Assembly (NCBI GenBank): GCA_949840345.1
Contig: CATKWX010000009.1
Span: 1 to 55,162, forward strand
Direction: 5' to 3'
DNA: 55,162 nucleotides
From: an uncultured Eubacteriales bacterium
Lineage (GTDB): Bacteria; Bacillota; Clostridia; TANB77; CAG-508
The notes beneath the pieces were generated by a model that worked only from the letters and a program-made list of their open reading frames with translations, did no database searches and was not told the DNA's origin. Numbering within the stretch: the first letter of the stretch is position 1; each line of letters begins with the position of its first letter. Shown here piece by piece: positions 16,480 through 25,989 of the stretch. The position numbers and the translations under genes were made by a program.

Positions 16480-18189
16480 TTACATCCTTTCGGGCATTTC
16501 CATGCCTAGCAACTCTGCTCCCGTTTTTAAAACCGTTCCTACTGCATATGTTAAATATAATCTTGCATCTTGCACTTGCTTATCTTCTGTTAATATATGA
16601 TATCCATTATAATAGTTACTAAAGCTTTGAGCTAAATCTATTAAGTATCTTGATATAATTGATGGTTCGTTTTTTTCTGCTGCTTGAATTGCAACATCGC
16701 TAAATGAATATAGTAGTTTTATTATGCTGAAAGCTTCTTTTTCTGTTATTTTAGAAAAGTCTACATCATTTATATTTGGTATATACCCAGCTTTACCTAA
16801 TACACTTTTTGTTCTTACATATATATATTGTATATATGGTCCTGTTTCTCCTTGGAAATTTAATAACATATCCCAATCAAATATTTCATCTTTTATTCTG
16901 CTGTTTGATAAATCGTTAAATATTATTGCTCCAACTCCAACTTTTCTTGCAATTTCGTCTTTATCTTCTAACTCTGGATTTTTTTCGTTTATTATATTTT
17001 TAACTTTTTCTATTGCTTCGTTTAATATTTCCTCTAATAATACGGAATTTCCTTTTCTAGAACCAATTTTTTCTCCATCTTTATCTACAACTAGCCCAAA
17101 TGGTATATGTTCGCACTTCTTTGCATATTCTCCATATCCCATTAGTTCTAGCACTTTAAATACTTGTTTAAAATGTAACTGTTGCTCATTTCCTACAACA
17201 TATAAGGCTTTTGCGAAATCATATTTGTTTATTCTGTCTTCAAGAGATGTTAAATCTCTTGTTGCATATATTGTTGTTCCTGCAGATGTTATTATTATAC
17301 AAGGTGGCATTCCAAATTCTTCTAAATCTACTATCTTTGCTCCTTGTGAGTCTTTTAACAATCCTTTTTCTTTTAATTCTTCTACTACTTTGTCCATTTT
17401 GTCATTATAATATGCTTCTCCATTATATGAATCAAATTTTGCATTTAATAGTTTATATGTCTTTTCATAATTTGCAAGACTTAACTCACGTAACCACTTC
17501 CAAGTTTTTAAAGCCTCAGCATCGCCATCTTCAAGTTTTTTGAAAGCTTGTCTTGCTAAGTCTGTCATTTCTGGCTTTTCTTTTTCTTCTTTACTAAATC
17601 TTACATATATTTTAAGTATTGCATCTATTGTATTTGTTGTTAAATCATATTCATCTTTCCATAATTCTAATCCTGTCATTACTTTTCCAAATTGTATTCC
17701 CCAATCTCCTAAATAGTTTATACCCACACTATTATAACCTAAAAATTTGTATATTTTGTACAATGCTCCACCTATTACAGTTGACCTTAAATGACCTATA
17801 TGGAAAGGTTTTGCAATATTAGGAGATGAATAATCTATTACAACATTACTACCTTTTCCTATATCTACTGAACCAAATTTTTCTTTTTTGTTATCAACTT
17901 CTGTTAATACTTCTTTTGCTAGTGTTTGCTTGTTAATGTAAAAGTTTAAGTACCCACCTTGTATTTCTATTTTTTCTATTATACTTTCATCAATAGCTAT
18001 TTTTTCTTTTATTTCTGTTGCTATCATTGGAGGTGCTTTTTTTAGTTCTTTTGCTAGTTTAAAACAAGGAAATGCAAAATCTCCTAATTCACTATTAGGT
18101 GGTATTTCTATATAGTTTACTAATTCTTTTTCATCTAAATTTACTGACATGGCTATTGCTTTTGCAATTTCTTCTTTTATATTAATCAT
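16480..18189 (-). CDS. argS: Arginyl-tRNA synthetase
   Basis: A 569-residue class I synthetase that charges tRNA-Arg. An N-terminal Add-1 domain (about 1-90) precedes the catalytic core with the HIGH-type motif SPNIAKPFHIGHLRSTVIGG (about 118-137), the VDKDGEKIGSRKGNSVLL segment with the KMSKS-equivalent loop, and a C-terminal anticodon-binding domain with ALRE-like SRYLIDLAQSFSNYY and the terminal GMEMPERM. Length and order are normal. The start has AAGGAG at 9 bases. No T-box leader is visible in the short upstream gap. It is relevant to the CGG question because this enzyme supplies all Arg isoacceptors, but nothing in it looks unusual. Confidence 0.97.
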   Translation of the reverse strand: MINIKEEIAKAIAMSVNLDEKELVNYIEIPPNSELGDFAFPCFKLAKELKKAPPMIATEIKEKIAIDESIIEKIEIQGGYLNFYINKQTLAKEVLTEVDNKKEKFGSVDIGKGSNVVIDYSSPNIAKPFHIGHLRSTVIGGALYKIYKFLGYNSVGINYLGDWGIQFGKVMTGLELWKDEYDLTTNTIDAILKIYVRFSKEEKEKPEMTDLARQAFKKLEDGDAEALKTWKWLRELSLANYEKTYKLLNAKFDSYNGEAYYNDKMDKVVEELKEKGLLKDSQGAKIVDLEEFGMPPCIIITSAGTTIYATRDLTSLEDRINKYDFAKALYVVGNEQQLHFKQVFKVLELMGYGEYAKKCEHIPFGLVVDKDGEKIGSRKGNSVLLEEILNEAIEKVKNIINEKNPELEDKDEIARKVGVGAIIFNDLSNSRIKDEIFDWDMLLNFQGETGPYIQYIYVRTKSVLGKAGYIPNINDVDFSKITEKEAFSIIKLLYSFSDVAIQAAEKNEPSIISRYLIDLAQSFSNYYNGYHILTEDKQVQDARLYLTYAVGTVLKTGAELLGMEMPERM

Positions 18190-18222
18190 TGTTTTTCTCC
18201 TTTTTTGGTATTTCTCACAGGA

Positions 18223-18251
18223 CGGGTTGCCTAAGGACGCCGACCCCTACA
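18223..18251. repeat. REP-like palindrome
   Basis: GGGTTGCC facing the GGCGACCC-type arm, with the CCCCTACA tail, between the DUF1016 gene and argS. Confidence 0.75.
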
Positions 18252-18303
18252 ATTCGGAATATATTTTATCATAAAAATTTAAAATATGAAATAGTTTTAA
18301 AAA

Positions 18304-19353
18304 TTAATCTTCAATATTTTTTCTTTGCTCTAATTGTTTCTTTGCTTTTTCTATACTATCAATAAACTTTTGCTGTAATATATCTTTAGGCACATATTTT
18401 GTTAGATACTGTGCTACATGTATTCCACTGTTATCTAATTCTAATAATTCTGCCATCATATTGCTTTTGGATGCACACAATATTATTGCAATTGGCGTTT
18501 CTTCTCCCTCTGCTTTTTCGTATCTATTTAACCATTTTAAATAGAGCTCTACTTGTCCTTTATATTCTGGCTTAAATTTATCTAATTTTAGTTCTATAAT
18601 AACCAATCTTTTCATTTTTCTATGATAAAATAATAAATCAATATAATAGTCTTCTCCATCTATTGTTATTCGCTTTTGCCTCGATAAAAACGCAAAATCA
18701 TTTCCCATTTCCAAAATAAATCTTTCTAATTCATTTAAAATCGCATTTTCCAAGTCCTTTTCACTATATGTATCTTTCAAATCTAAAAAATCTAAAATAT
18801 ATGGATCTCTAAAAAATAAATTTGTAGACATTTTATTATCTTTATTTAGCAATTGCAAATCATTTATTATGGTTTGTTCTGATTTTTGTGATATAGCTGT
18901 TCTTTCAAATAATGCTGAACTTATTCTTTCTCTTAAAGTTCTTACTGACCAAAGTTCATTTGCACACATTATAGTATAAAATTCTCTTTTTAATTTATCT
19001 GATATTTGTAATAATTCAACAAAATGTGACCAACTCAATTTTCTCGACAGTGTCGAGAATTTTTCAATATCAGTAAAATATTCATAAAACTTTAACATTC
19101 TAAATATATTTGCCTTGCTATATCCTTTACCATATTCAATTACTAGTTTTTTGCTTAATTTGTTTATTATAGATTTACCATATTCTGCCTTTTTGTTATC
19201 AAGTATATTTTCTGTTATATACTTGCCTATGTTCCAATATAAAAATGTCATTTCGCTATTTATTTTTATAGCTACGTTTCTCTTAGCATTTTCTATCAAT
19301 GATACTATTATACTATATAAATTTTCTACATTTGTATTATCTAAATTGTTCAT
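18304..19353 (-). CDS. DUF1016 (YhcG-like) PDDEXK nuclease-domain protein
   Basis: A 349-residue protein. The N-terminal half (about 10-160) matches the DUF1016 N-terminal region with SRKLSWSHFVELLQISDKLKREFY. The C-terminal half carries a PDDEXK-type core, DYYIDLLFYHRKMKRLVIIE followed by LKLDKFKPEYKGQVELYL: the Asp in IDLL and the E-x-K in IELK are the expected metal ligands. Members often occur near restriction-modification or in genomic islands, and their substrate is not established. The ATG at 19353 has AGAAGG close by; a GTG at 19380 in frame is a weaker alternative. It stands alone between argS and carB, so a mobile or defence origin is possible. Confidence 0.82.
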   Translation of the reverse strand: MNNLDNTNVENLYSIIVSLIENAKRNVAIKINSEMTFLYWNIGKYITENILDNKKAEYGKSIINKLSKKLVIEYGKGYSKANIFRMLKFYEYFTDIEKFSTLSRKLSWSHFVELLQISDKLKREFYTIMCANELWSVRTLRERISSALFERTAISQKSEQTIINDLQLLNKDNKMSTNLFFRDPYILDFLDLKDTYSEKDLENAILNELERFILEMGNDFAFLSRQKRITIDGEDYYIDLLFYHRKMKRLVIIELKLDKFKPEYKGQVELYLKWLNRYEKAEGEETPIAIILCASKSNMMAELLELDNSGIHVAQYLTKYVPKDILQQKFIDSIEKAKKQLEQRKNIED

Positions 19354-19538
19354 TTTACCTTCTTTCTTTTGTTTATTCACTGTTTTGGGAATTTTTGGGG
19401 CAGAATTGCCTTAAGATTTAATTTATAGATTTATATTGATATCAAAATATGTAAAATTTTACCATATTAATGTTTTTATTGCAAGATATTTTCATTTACA
19501 AAATTTTACATTTTTCGAGTGTTTTTTTTGTATAAAAA

Positions 19539-19563
19539 CGGACGACCAATGGTCGCCCCTACA
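19539..19563. repeat. REP-like palindrome at the carB 3' end
   Basis: GGACGACCA/TGGTCGCCC stem with the CCCCTACA tail ending two bases before the carB stop codon. Confidence 0.8.
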
Positions 19564-19564
19564 A

Positions 19565-22500
19565 TTACACATCTATTATATTTACCGCTTCTATTTGTTC
19601 TTCTTTTTTATTATGCTCTATAACATCTACTAGCGCATTTACTGTATCTATTGCTGTAAAGCAAGGAATTTTACATTCTACTGCTGTTCTTCTTATTCTA
19701 AATCCGTCTCTACTTTCGACTTTACCTTTTGTTGGTGTGTTTACTATAAAGTTTAATTTTCCTGAATGCATTAGCTCTAATATGCTGTTTTGTCCTTCCC
19801 ATATTTTTTCTACTGTATTTACTTTTACTCCGTTTTCACTTAAATATTTTGCAGTACCACTTGTTGCATATATGCTAAATTGTTTTTCTTGTAATTTTTT
19901 TGCTATTGGCAATATTTCTGGTTTGTCTTTATCTCTAACTGTTATTAGTACATTACCGTTTTTGTGGTATCTTCATTCCGCTTCCAACAAATGCCTTAAA
20001 CAACGCTTCTGAAAAGTCTTTTGATACACCTAATACTTCTCCTGTTGATTTCATTTCTGGTCCTAAACTTGTGTCTGCATTTTTTATTTTTTCAAATGAG
20101 AATACTGGCATTTTTATTGCTATATATTCACTTCTTCTATATATTCCTGTTCCATATGGCATATCCTTTAATTTTTTACCAAGTATTACGTTTGTTGCAA
20201 TATCTATTACTGGAAGGTTTGTTACTTTGCTTATATATGGCACTGTTCTACTAGAACGAGGATTTACCTCTATTATATATACTTGCCCTTTGCAAATTAT
20301 AAACTGAATATTTAGTACACCTATAATATTCAACTCTTTTGCAATTTTTTCTGTGTATTCTATAATTGTTTTTTGGTGTTCTTCAGATATATTTTGTGTT
20401 GGATATACAGATATACTGTCTCCTGAGTGAACTCCCGCTCTTTCTAAATGCTCCATTATTCCCGGTATTAAAATATCGTCTCCATCGCATATTGCGTCTA
20501 CTTCTAGCTCTTTTCCTAACATATATTTGTCTACTAATATTGGGTGTTCTTGTGCAATTTTATTTATTTCGTTTATAAACATTTCTACTTCTTTATCATC
20601 ATATGCTATTGCCATACCTTGTCCACCTAATACATAAGATGGTCTAACTAATACTGGATACTCTAATTTGTTTGCAACCTTTAGAGCTTCTTCTACCGTA
20701 TATACTGTTTCTCCCTTTGGTCTTGGTATTCCACAATTATTTAATGCATCATCGAATTCTTTTCTATCTTCTGCTCTATCCATATTTTTCTCTGATGTAC
20801 CTAGTATTTTTACACCCATTTCTGTTAATGCTTTCGTTAGTTTTATTGCTGTTTGACCACCAAATTGTACTATTGCACCATATGGTTTTTCATTTTCTAC
20901 TATGTTTTCTACATCTTCTGAGACTAATGGTTCGAAGTATAATTTGTCTGCTATATCAAAATCTGTACTAACTGTTTCTGGGTTATTATTTACAATAATT
21001 GTTTCATATCCTGCTTGTTTTAATGCCCATACAGAGTGAACACTACAATAGTCGAACTCTATTCCTTGTCCAATTCTTATAGGTCCTGAACCTAATACCA
21101 TTATTTTTTGTTTTCCTGTACTTATATTGGCTTCGTTTTCTTCATCATAGCTTGAGTAATAGTATGGTGTTTGTGCCTCAAATTCAGCACTACAAGTATC
21201 AACCATTTTAAAATTAGCTATAATGTTGTTTTCTTTTCTTAATTTCTTTATTTCTTCAACTTTTACTCCTGCAAATTCTGCTATTGTTTTATCAGTATAA
21301 CCTAATTCTTTTGCTTTTCTTAAAACTTCAGGTGTTAGCTTTTCATTAGATAAAGTTTTTTCCATATCTACTAAATTCTTTATTTTGCTTATAAAGAATT
21401 TATCTATTGTTGTTATATGGTGTATATGTTCTATTGTTAGTCCTCTTCTTAAAGCTTCTGCAATTACCCATATTCTTTCATTTGTAATGTTGTTTAATTC
21501 TCTTATTATTTCTATGTTTGTTAATTTTTCAAATTTTGGCATTTTCATACATTCTATATTTTCTTCTAGCGAACGTATTGCTTTCATAAGTCCTGCTTCT
21601 AAACTTGGTGCTATTGCCATTACTTCTCCTGTTGCCTTCATTTGTGTACCTAAAGTTCTTGTTGCTGTTAAGAATTTTTTAAATGGCCACTTTGGTATTT
21701 TTACTACTACATAGTCTAATACTGGCTCAAAACATGCATATGTTTTTTTAGTTACTTCGTTTTGTATTTCGTCTAACGAATAACCTATAGCAATTTTTGT
21801 TGCTACTTTTGCTATTGGGTATCCTGTTGCTTTTGATGCAAGTGCAGATGAACGGCTTACTCTTGGGTTTACCTCTATTACTGCATATTCAAAGCTATTT
21901 GGATTTAGAGCAAATTGCACATTACATCCACCTTCTATTTTTAGAGCTGATATTATTTTTATTGCTGAGGTTCTTAACATTTGATATTCTTTATCTGCTA
22001 GAGTTTGTGATGGCGCAACTACTATACTATCTCCTGTATGTACTCCAACTGGGTCTATGTTTTCCATATTACATATCGTTATACAAGTTCCCAATGCATC
22101 TCTCATTACTTCGTATTCGATTTCTTTCCAACCTGCTATGCATTTTTCTATTAAAACTTGATGTACTCTAGATAAGTCTAATCCGTTTGCTGCTGTTTCC
22201 TCTAGTTCCTCCATTGTATATGCAATTCCTCCACCTGTTCCACCAAGTGTATATGCTGGTCTTACTATTACTGGTAGTCCAATTTCTTTTGCAAAGTCTA
22301 GAGCAGACTGTACATCTGTTACTACTTTACTTGCAATACAAGGCTCTCCGATTTCCTCCATTGTGTCCTTGAAGGCTTGTCTATCTTCTGCTTTTTTTAT
22401 TCCCTCAGGTGACGTTCCAAGTAATGTTACATTGTTTTCTTCTAGGAAACCAGTTTCAGCTAGCTCCATTGCTAAGTTTAGTCCAGTTTGACCACCTAAG

Positions 22501-22767
22501 TTTGGCAATATACTGTCTGGCTTTTCTTTTTTTATTATTTTCATTACTGTTTTTACTGTTAATGGCTCTATGTATATTTTATCTGCCATATGTTTATCTG
22601 TCATTATTGTTGCAGGGTTTGAGTTTACAAGTACAACCTCTATTCCTTCTTTTTTTAGTTCTGAACACGCTTGTGTTCCTGCATAATCAAATTCTGCTGC
22701 TTGACCTATAACTATTGGCCCGTGAGCCTATTACTAATACTTTTTTTATTTTATTATTTTTTGGCAT
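19565..22767 (-). CDS. carB: Carbamoyl-phosphate synthase large subunit, interrupted by two +1 frameshifts at CGG
   Basis: The synthetase subunit makes carbamoyl phosphate from ammonia, bicarbonate and two ATP for pyrimidine and Arg synthesis. From ATG 22767 (AAGGAG at 8 bases) the frame reads to VLVIGS, then CGG (22720-22722, codon 16). Skipping C continues [16 protein letters not shown] long frame follows with both ATP-grasp halves ([56 protein letters not shown]). It then meets AAA-CGG-TAA (CGG 19956-19958). Skipping C again reads [16 protein letters not shown] into the C-terminal MGS-like allosteric domain, ending EAVNIIDV. The corrected product is 1066 residues, a normal length. The two breaks flank, and the second precisely separates, functional domains. 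Confidence 0.93.
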
Positions 22768-22792
22768 AATCGCATCTCCTTATTTATTTTTT

Positions 22793-22820
22793 CGGAACGA
22801 CGAGGTCGTCGTTCCCTACA
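22793..22820. repeat. REP-like palindrome between carA and carB
   Basis: GGAACGACGA facing TCGTCGTTCC with the CCCTACA tail, in the 67-base gap between the two synthase genes. Confidence 0.85.
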
Positions 22821-22834
22821 TTTTTGCAATATGT

Positions 22835-23984
22835 TTATTGTTGTTTTTTTATCATCTTTACAAATTCATCGAATAGATATTCTGAATCTTGTGGTCCAGG
22901 GCAAGCTTCTGGATGGAATTGTACTGTCATTATGTTTTTGTTTTTATACTTTAACCCTTCAACTGTTCCATCGTTTAAGTTTATATGTGAAACTTCTGCT
23001 ATATCACTGTTTATTGAATCTTCAACTATATAATAGCCGTGATTTTGTGAGGTTATATATACTCTTCCAGTTTTTAGATCTTTTACTGGATGGTTCGGTC
23101 CACGATGTCCGTATTTTAGTTTTGCAGTTTTTGCTCCTGTTGCAAGTCCCATTAGTTGATGTCCTAAACATATTCCAAATATTGGCTTATTTGAATTGTA
23201 TAATTTTTTTATTGTTTCTATTTGAGTTTTACAATCTTCTGGATCTCCGTGGTCCGTTTGATAACATTATTCCATCAAATTCATCTACATTTATATCAGT
23301 TGTACCTGCTGGAAATACTGTTACTTGGCATCCTCTTTTTACTAAACATCTGATTATATTTTCTTTTGCACCATAATCCATTAGGGCAATTTTTATTTTG
23401 TTTGCGTCGCCTATATTATACGGAACGACGAGGGCGTCGTTCCCTACGTTGTTTTTGTTTATTTGTCCTTGACCACTGTAGGTATCGTTCCCTACAGTGT
23501 ATTTTTCTTTGCAGGTAACTTTGTCTACTAAACCTATTATCTTTTCATTTTTGATTTTTTCTATAATTTCATCAATATTGCTTATATCATCTGTTAGCAT
23601 TCCCTTCATTGTTCCATGGTTTCTTAATATTTTTGTTAATTTTCTTGTATTTATTTTAGTTAATCCTGGAACTTCGTTATCTACTAAAAATTCGTTTAAA
23701 GTTTTTTCGCATCTAAAATTACTTGGGAGTTGTGCAAGTTCGTGTATAAATATTGCACTCATCCACATTTTCTTAGATTCGTAATCTTCTGGTATTATTC
23801 CATAGTTTCCAATTAAAGGATATGTCATACACATACCTTGTCCACAATATGACGGGTCTGTAAATACTTCTGGATATCCTGCCATTGATGTGTTAAACAC
23901 TACCTCACATATCGTGTCTTTAATATAGCCAACTCTTTCTCCTTCAAATACATCTCCATTTTCTAATACTAAATAGCCTATCAT
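22835..23984 (-). CDS. carA: Carbamoyl-phosphate synthase small subunit, interrupted by a +1 frameshift at CGG and carrying a translated repeat
   Basis: The glutaminase subunit feeds ammonia to CarB. From ATG 23984 (GGAGG at 7 bases) the frame shows EGERVGYIKDTICEVVFNTS and TDPSYCGQGMCMTYPLIGNYG. It reaches MLSNGP and then CGG (23247-23249, codon 246) and a stop six codons later. Skipping C gives GDPEDCKTQIETIKK and then the glutaminase triad region (PIFGICLGHQLMG with the nucleophile Cys; QFHPEACPGPQD with His and Glu). The corrected product is 382 residues. Between the two domains, TVGNDTYSGQGQINKNN and VGNDALVVPYNI are in-frame translations of REP-like DNA (23475-23498 and 23421-23447), which explains the slightly long linker. 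Confidence 0.92.
23421..23498. repeat. REP-like palindromes inside carA
   Basis: 23421-23447 is a complete GGAACGACG-type palindrome. 23475-23498 is a shorter copy (ACTGTAGG facing CCCTACAGT). Both lie in the carA reading frame, where the full copy encodes VGNDALVVP, and keep it open. Confidence 0.85.
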
Positions 23985-24007
23985 TTTATTCCTCCACCCT
24001 TCCATAA

Positions 24008-24129
24008 TTTTGAAAAAGAATTAGTATATTGCTAGGCATTTTAAATGAGAAATACCGGAGGTGTACGTTTGTACATCGAGGATTTTCTCGTTTAAAATAA
24101 CAACGCAAGATGCTGATTATTTTTCAAAA
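24008..24129. repeat. Long hairpin element, copy B
   Basis: The outer stem TTTTGAAAAA/TTTTTCAAAA is followed by TAGTATATTGC with GCAAGATGCTG, an inner stem TTTTAAATGAGAAAT with ATTTTCTCGTTTAAAA, and a GTAC-GTTT-GTAC tip. Compared with copy A, the paired bases co-vary (ATTAC/GTAAG becomes ATTGC/GCAAG) while an A-G mismatch is kept at the same position. Confidence 0.75.
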
Positions 24130-24156
24130 AAAAGAGACTGTAAAAAACAATCTCTA
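24122..24156 (-). terminator. Terminator at the end of the polysaccharide operon
   Basis: On the minus strand AGAGATTG and CAGTCTCT form a stem followed by eight T residues. It lies between the flippase gene and carA. Confidence 0.75.
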
Positions 24157-24397
24157 AAATAAATATATACAATTAGAAACAAAAGTGCCACCTAATTTTT
24201 CTTTTATTGATTTTGTTGATATATGTAATGTTCTCATCTAAAATACCCCCAATTTTTTGGACGAATACGGACAACCAATGGTCGACCCTACGAGCCCCTA
24301 TATTACCAAATTTGACACTTTTTGTAATTTTCACTTGCATAATTATAGCAATAATGTTTTTGTTATGCAAGAGTTTTTTAAAATTATTTGTACATAT

Positions 24398-25951
24398 CTA
24401 TACTATTTCTATATCTTTTTTATTTCTTCTAAATATCTTTAATAATATGCTTTTTATCATTCCTATATAATACTTAAATTCTTCTGTTTTGAAAAATATT
24501 ATACATATAATTATTGTAGGAATAATTAATGCTATAGCAGTACTTATTATAGCTTGTACAAATACATTTCCTACATGTATGAATCCATTTATTATCATTG
24601 ACATAGCTATTATAAATGTTGCATATATTATGTATTTAATAAATTCTTTATAATAATTCTTCCATTGTTTATTAAATAAAGGAATATATACATATTTAGG
24701 ATAACTATACAATAGTATTACTAGTGAACTTACTGCAGTTCCTAAGAATACGCCTGCTAATCCAAATATTTTTAATAAAACTATTGATGCAACTAAGTTA
24801 ACTATTGATTCAACTATTGGCATAAATCGATCTTTATAAAAAATACCAGCAGCTTCTTTAAACGACATTAGTGTTCTCCTCATACCTTGAATAAAAAACT
24901 TTATTATTAATGAAATTAGTATAAATTTCCCTAATATGTATTGTTCTCCAAAGAATATTGATATAAATGGTTCTATTACACAGGCTATTCCTGTTGAACC
25001 TATAATAAATACTACAAAGTTAAGAAGATTTAATTTTTTATATACACTATAATTTTTATCCTTATTTCCCTCTGTTAATAGGTCTCCTATACTTGCTGTA
25101 GTTGATATTAAAATTTGATTCAATATTGTTGTAAGTGCTGATAATACTAAATTGTAATTTGAATAATATGCTACTGTTATTAATCCTTCAAAAAATACTG
25201 AAATTAATATCGTATCTGTGCTATTTACTACAAATCCCGCTATTTTATGGAAGAATAAAGCTTTAATGTTCTTTATAATACTATTTTTGGTTTCACTTTC
25301 CAAAGGTTGAACATCCTTTTCTTTTATATATGGATACATTCTATTTGCAATTATTGATATTACAGCATTTTCAAATACTCTACACAATAATTTTATTATT
25401 AAAAAAGCTGTGTAATTATGAGTTGTATATAAAAATGCAATTTGTAATCCGTTCATAACAATTAAATATATTAAATGTACTATATTTATTATGTATTCTT
25501 TTTGATTAGCATAAATAATTGATCTCTTATAAGCTATTACATATGAAAAAATAACATCTGACAAGAATAATACATATAATAAATATAAATTCTGTATTCC
25601 TTGTGTTTGTCCAACTATTTGTTTTAAGAATAAACCTATTATAAACCCAATTACTAGCATAACTATTATTATTATTGTGTAACAATGTTTATAAAACTTC
25701 ATTAGGGATTTTATTTTTTCTTTGTCTTGTTTTGCTATTGGTTTATATAGATTATATATTATCGCAGAACTTATTCCTAATTCAGCAATTGATAGCATTG
25801 ATAGTATGCTTGTAAAAAGAGTATTTAAACCTAAATATTCTTCTCCTAAGGTCTGTAAAAATATAGATTGTATTACTATTCCTAATATTATGTTTATAGT
25901 ATTACTTATTAATCCAAATAAAATGTTTTTCGCAGATTCAATTGACCTCAT
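24398..25951 (-). CDS. Oligosaccharide flippase (Wzx-like, MOP superfamily)
   Basis: A 517-residue integral membrane protein with about 12-14 hydrophobic segments spread over the whole length and short charged loops. The N-terminal MRSIESAKNILFGLISNTIN, the LGEEYLGLNTLFTSILSMLS loop and the following SSAIIYNLYKPIAKQDKEKI are typical of polysaccharide-biosynthesis flippases. It would move an undecaprenyl-linked repeat unit to the outer membrane face before polymerisation. It is the last gene of the polysaccharide run, and the start has AAGGA at 8 bases. The exact glycan cannot be deduced. Confidence 0.88.
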   Translation of the reverse strand: MRSIESAKNILFGLISNTINIILGIVIQSIFLQTLGEEYLGLNTLFTSILSMLSIAELGISSAIIYNLYKPIAKQDKEKIKSLMKFYKHCYTIIIIVMLVIGFIIGLFLKQIVGQTQGIQNLYLLYVLFLSDVIFSYVIAYKRSIIYANQKEYIINIVHLIYLIVMNGLQIAFLYTTHNYTAFLIIKLLCRVFENAVISIIANRMYPYIKEKDVQPLESETKNSIIKNIKALFFHKIAGFVVNSTDTILISVFFEGLITVAYYSNYNLVLSALTTILNQILISTTASIGDLLTEGNKDKNYSVYKKLNLLNFVVFIIGSTGIACVIEPFISIFFGEQYILGKFILISLIIKFFIQGMRRTLMSFKEAAGIFYKDRFMPIVESIVNLVASIVLLKIFGLAGVFLGTAVSSLVILLYSYPKYVYIPLFNKQWKNYYKEFIKYIIYATFIIAMSMIINGFIHVGNVFVQAIISTAIALIIPTIIICIIFFKTEEFKYYIGMIKSILLKIFRRNKKDIEIV

Positions 25952-25989
25952 TATGTATTCCTTCTTTCATTAGTTCTTTTATTACTCAA

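Larger units (their letters stand above)
23985..24397. other. Intergenic region between the polysaccharide locus and carA
   Basis: No gene in about 410 bp. It contains hairpin element B (24008-24129), a minus-strand terminator (24122-24156) and a REP-like palindrome (24268-24291, GGACAACCA facing TGGTCGACC). I see no pyrimidine-type attenuator that would replace element B in the carA leader. Confidence 0.7.

Noticed and set aside
19565..22767. carB as three separate genes, or mtaB, carA and ftsY as split pseudogenes
   Set aside because: Downstream parts lack start codons with ribosome sites at domain borders, all residues beyond the break are conserved, and the genes are core functions.
23985..24397. 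Pyrimidine-responsive attenuator upstream of carA
   Set aside because: The only strong structures are the repeat-family hairpin B and the terminator of the upstream operon; no antiterminator pairing was seen.
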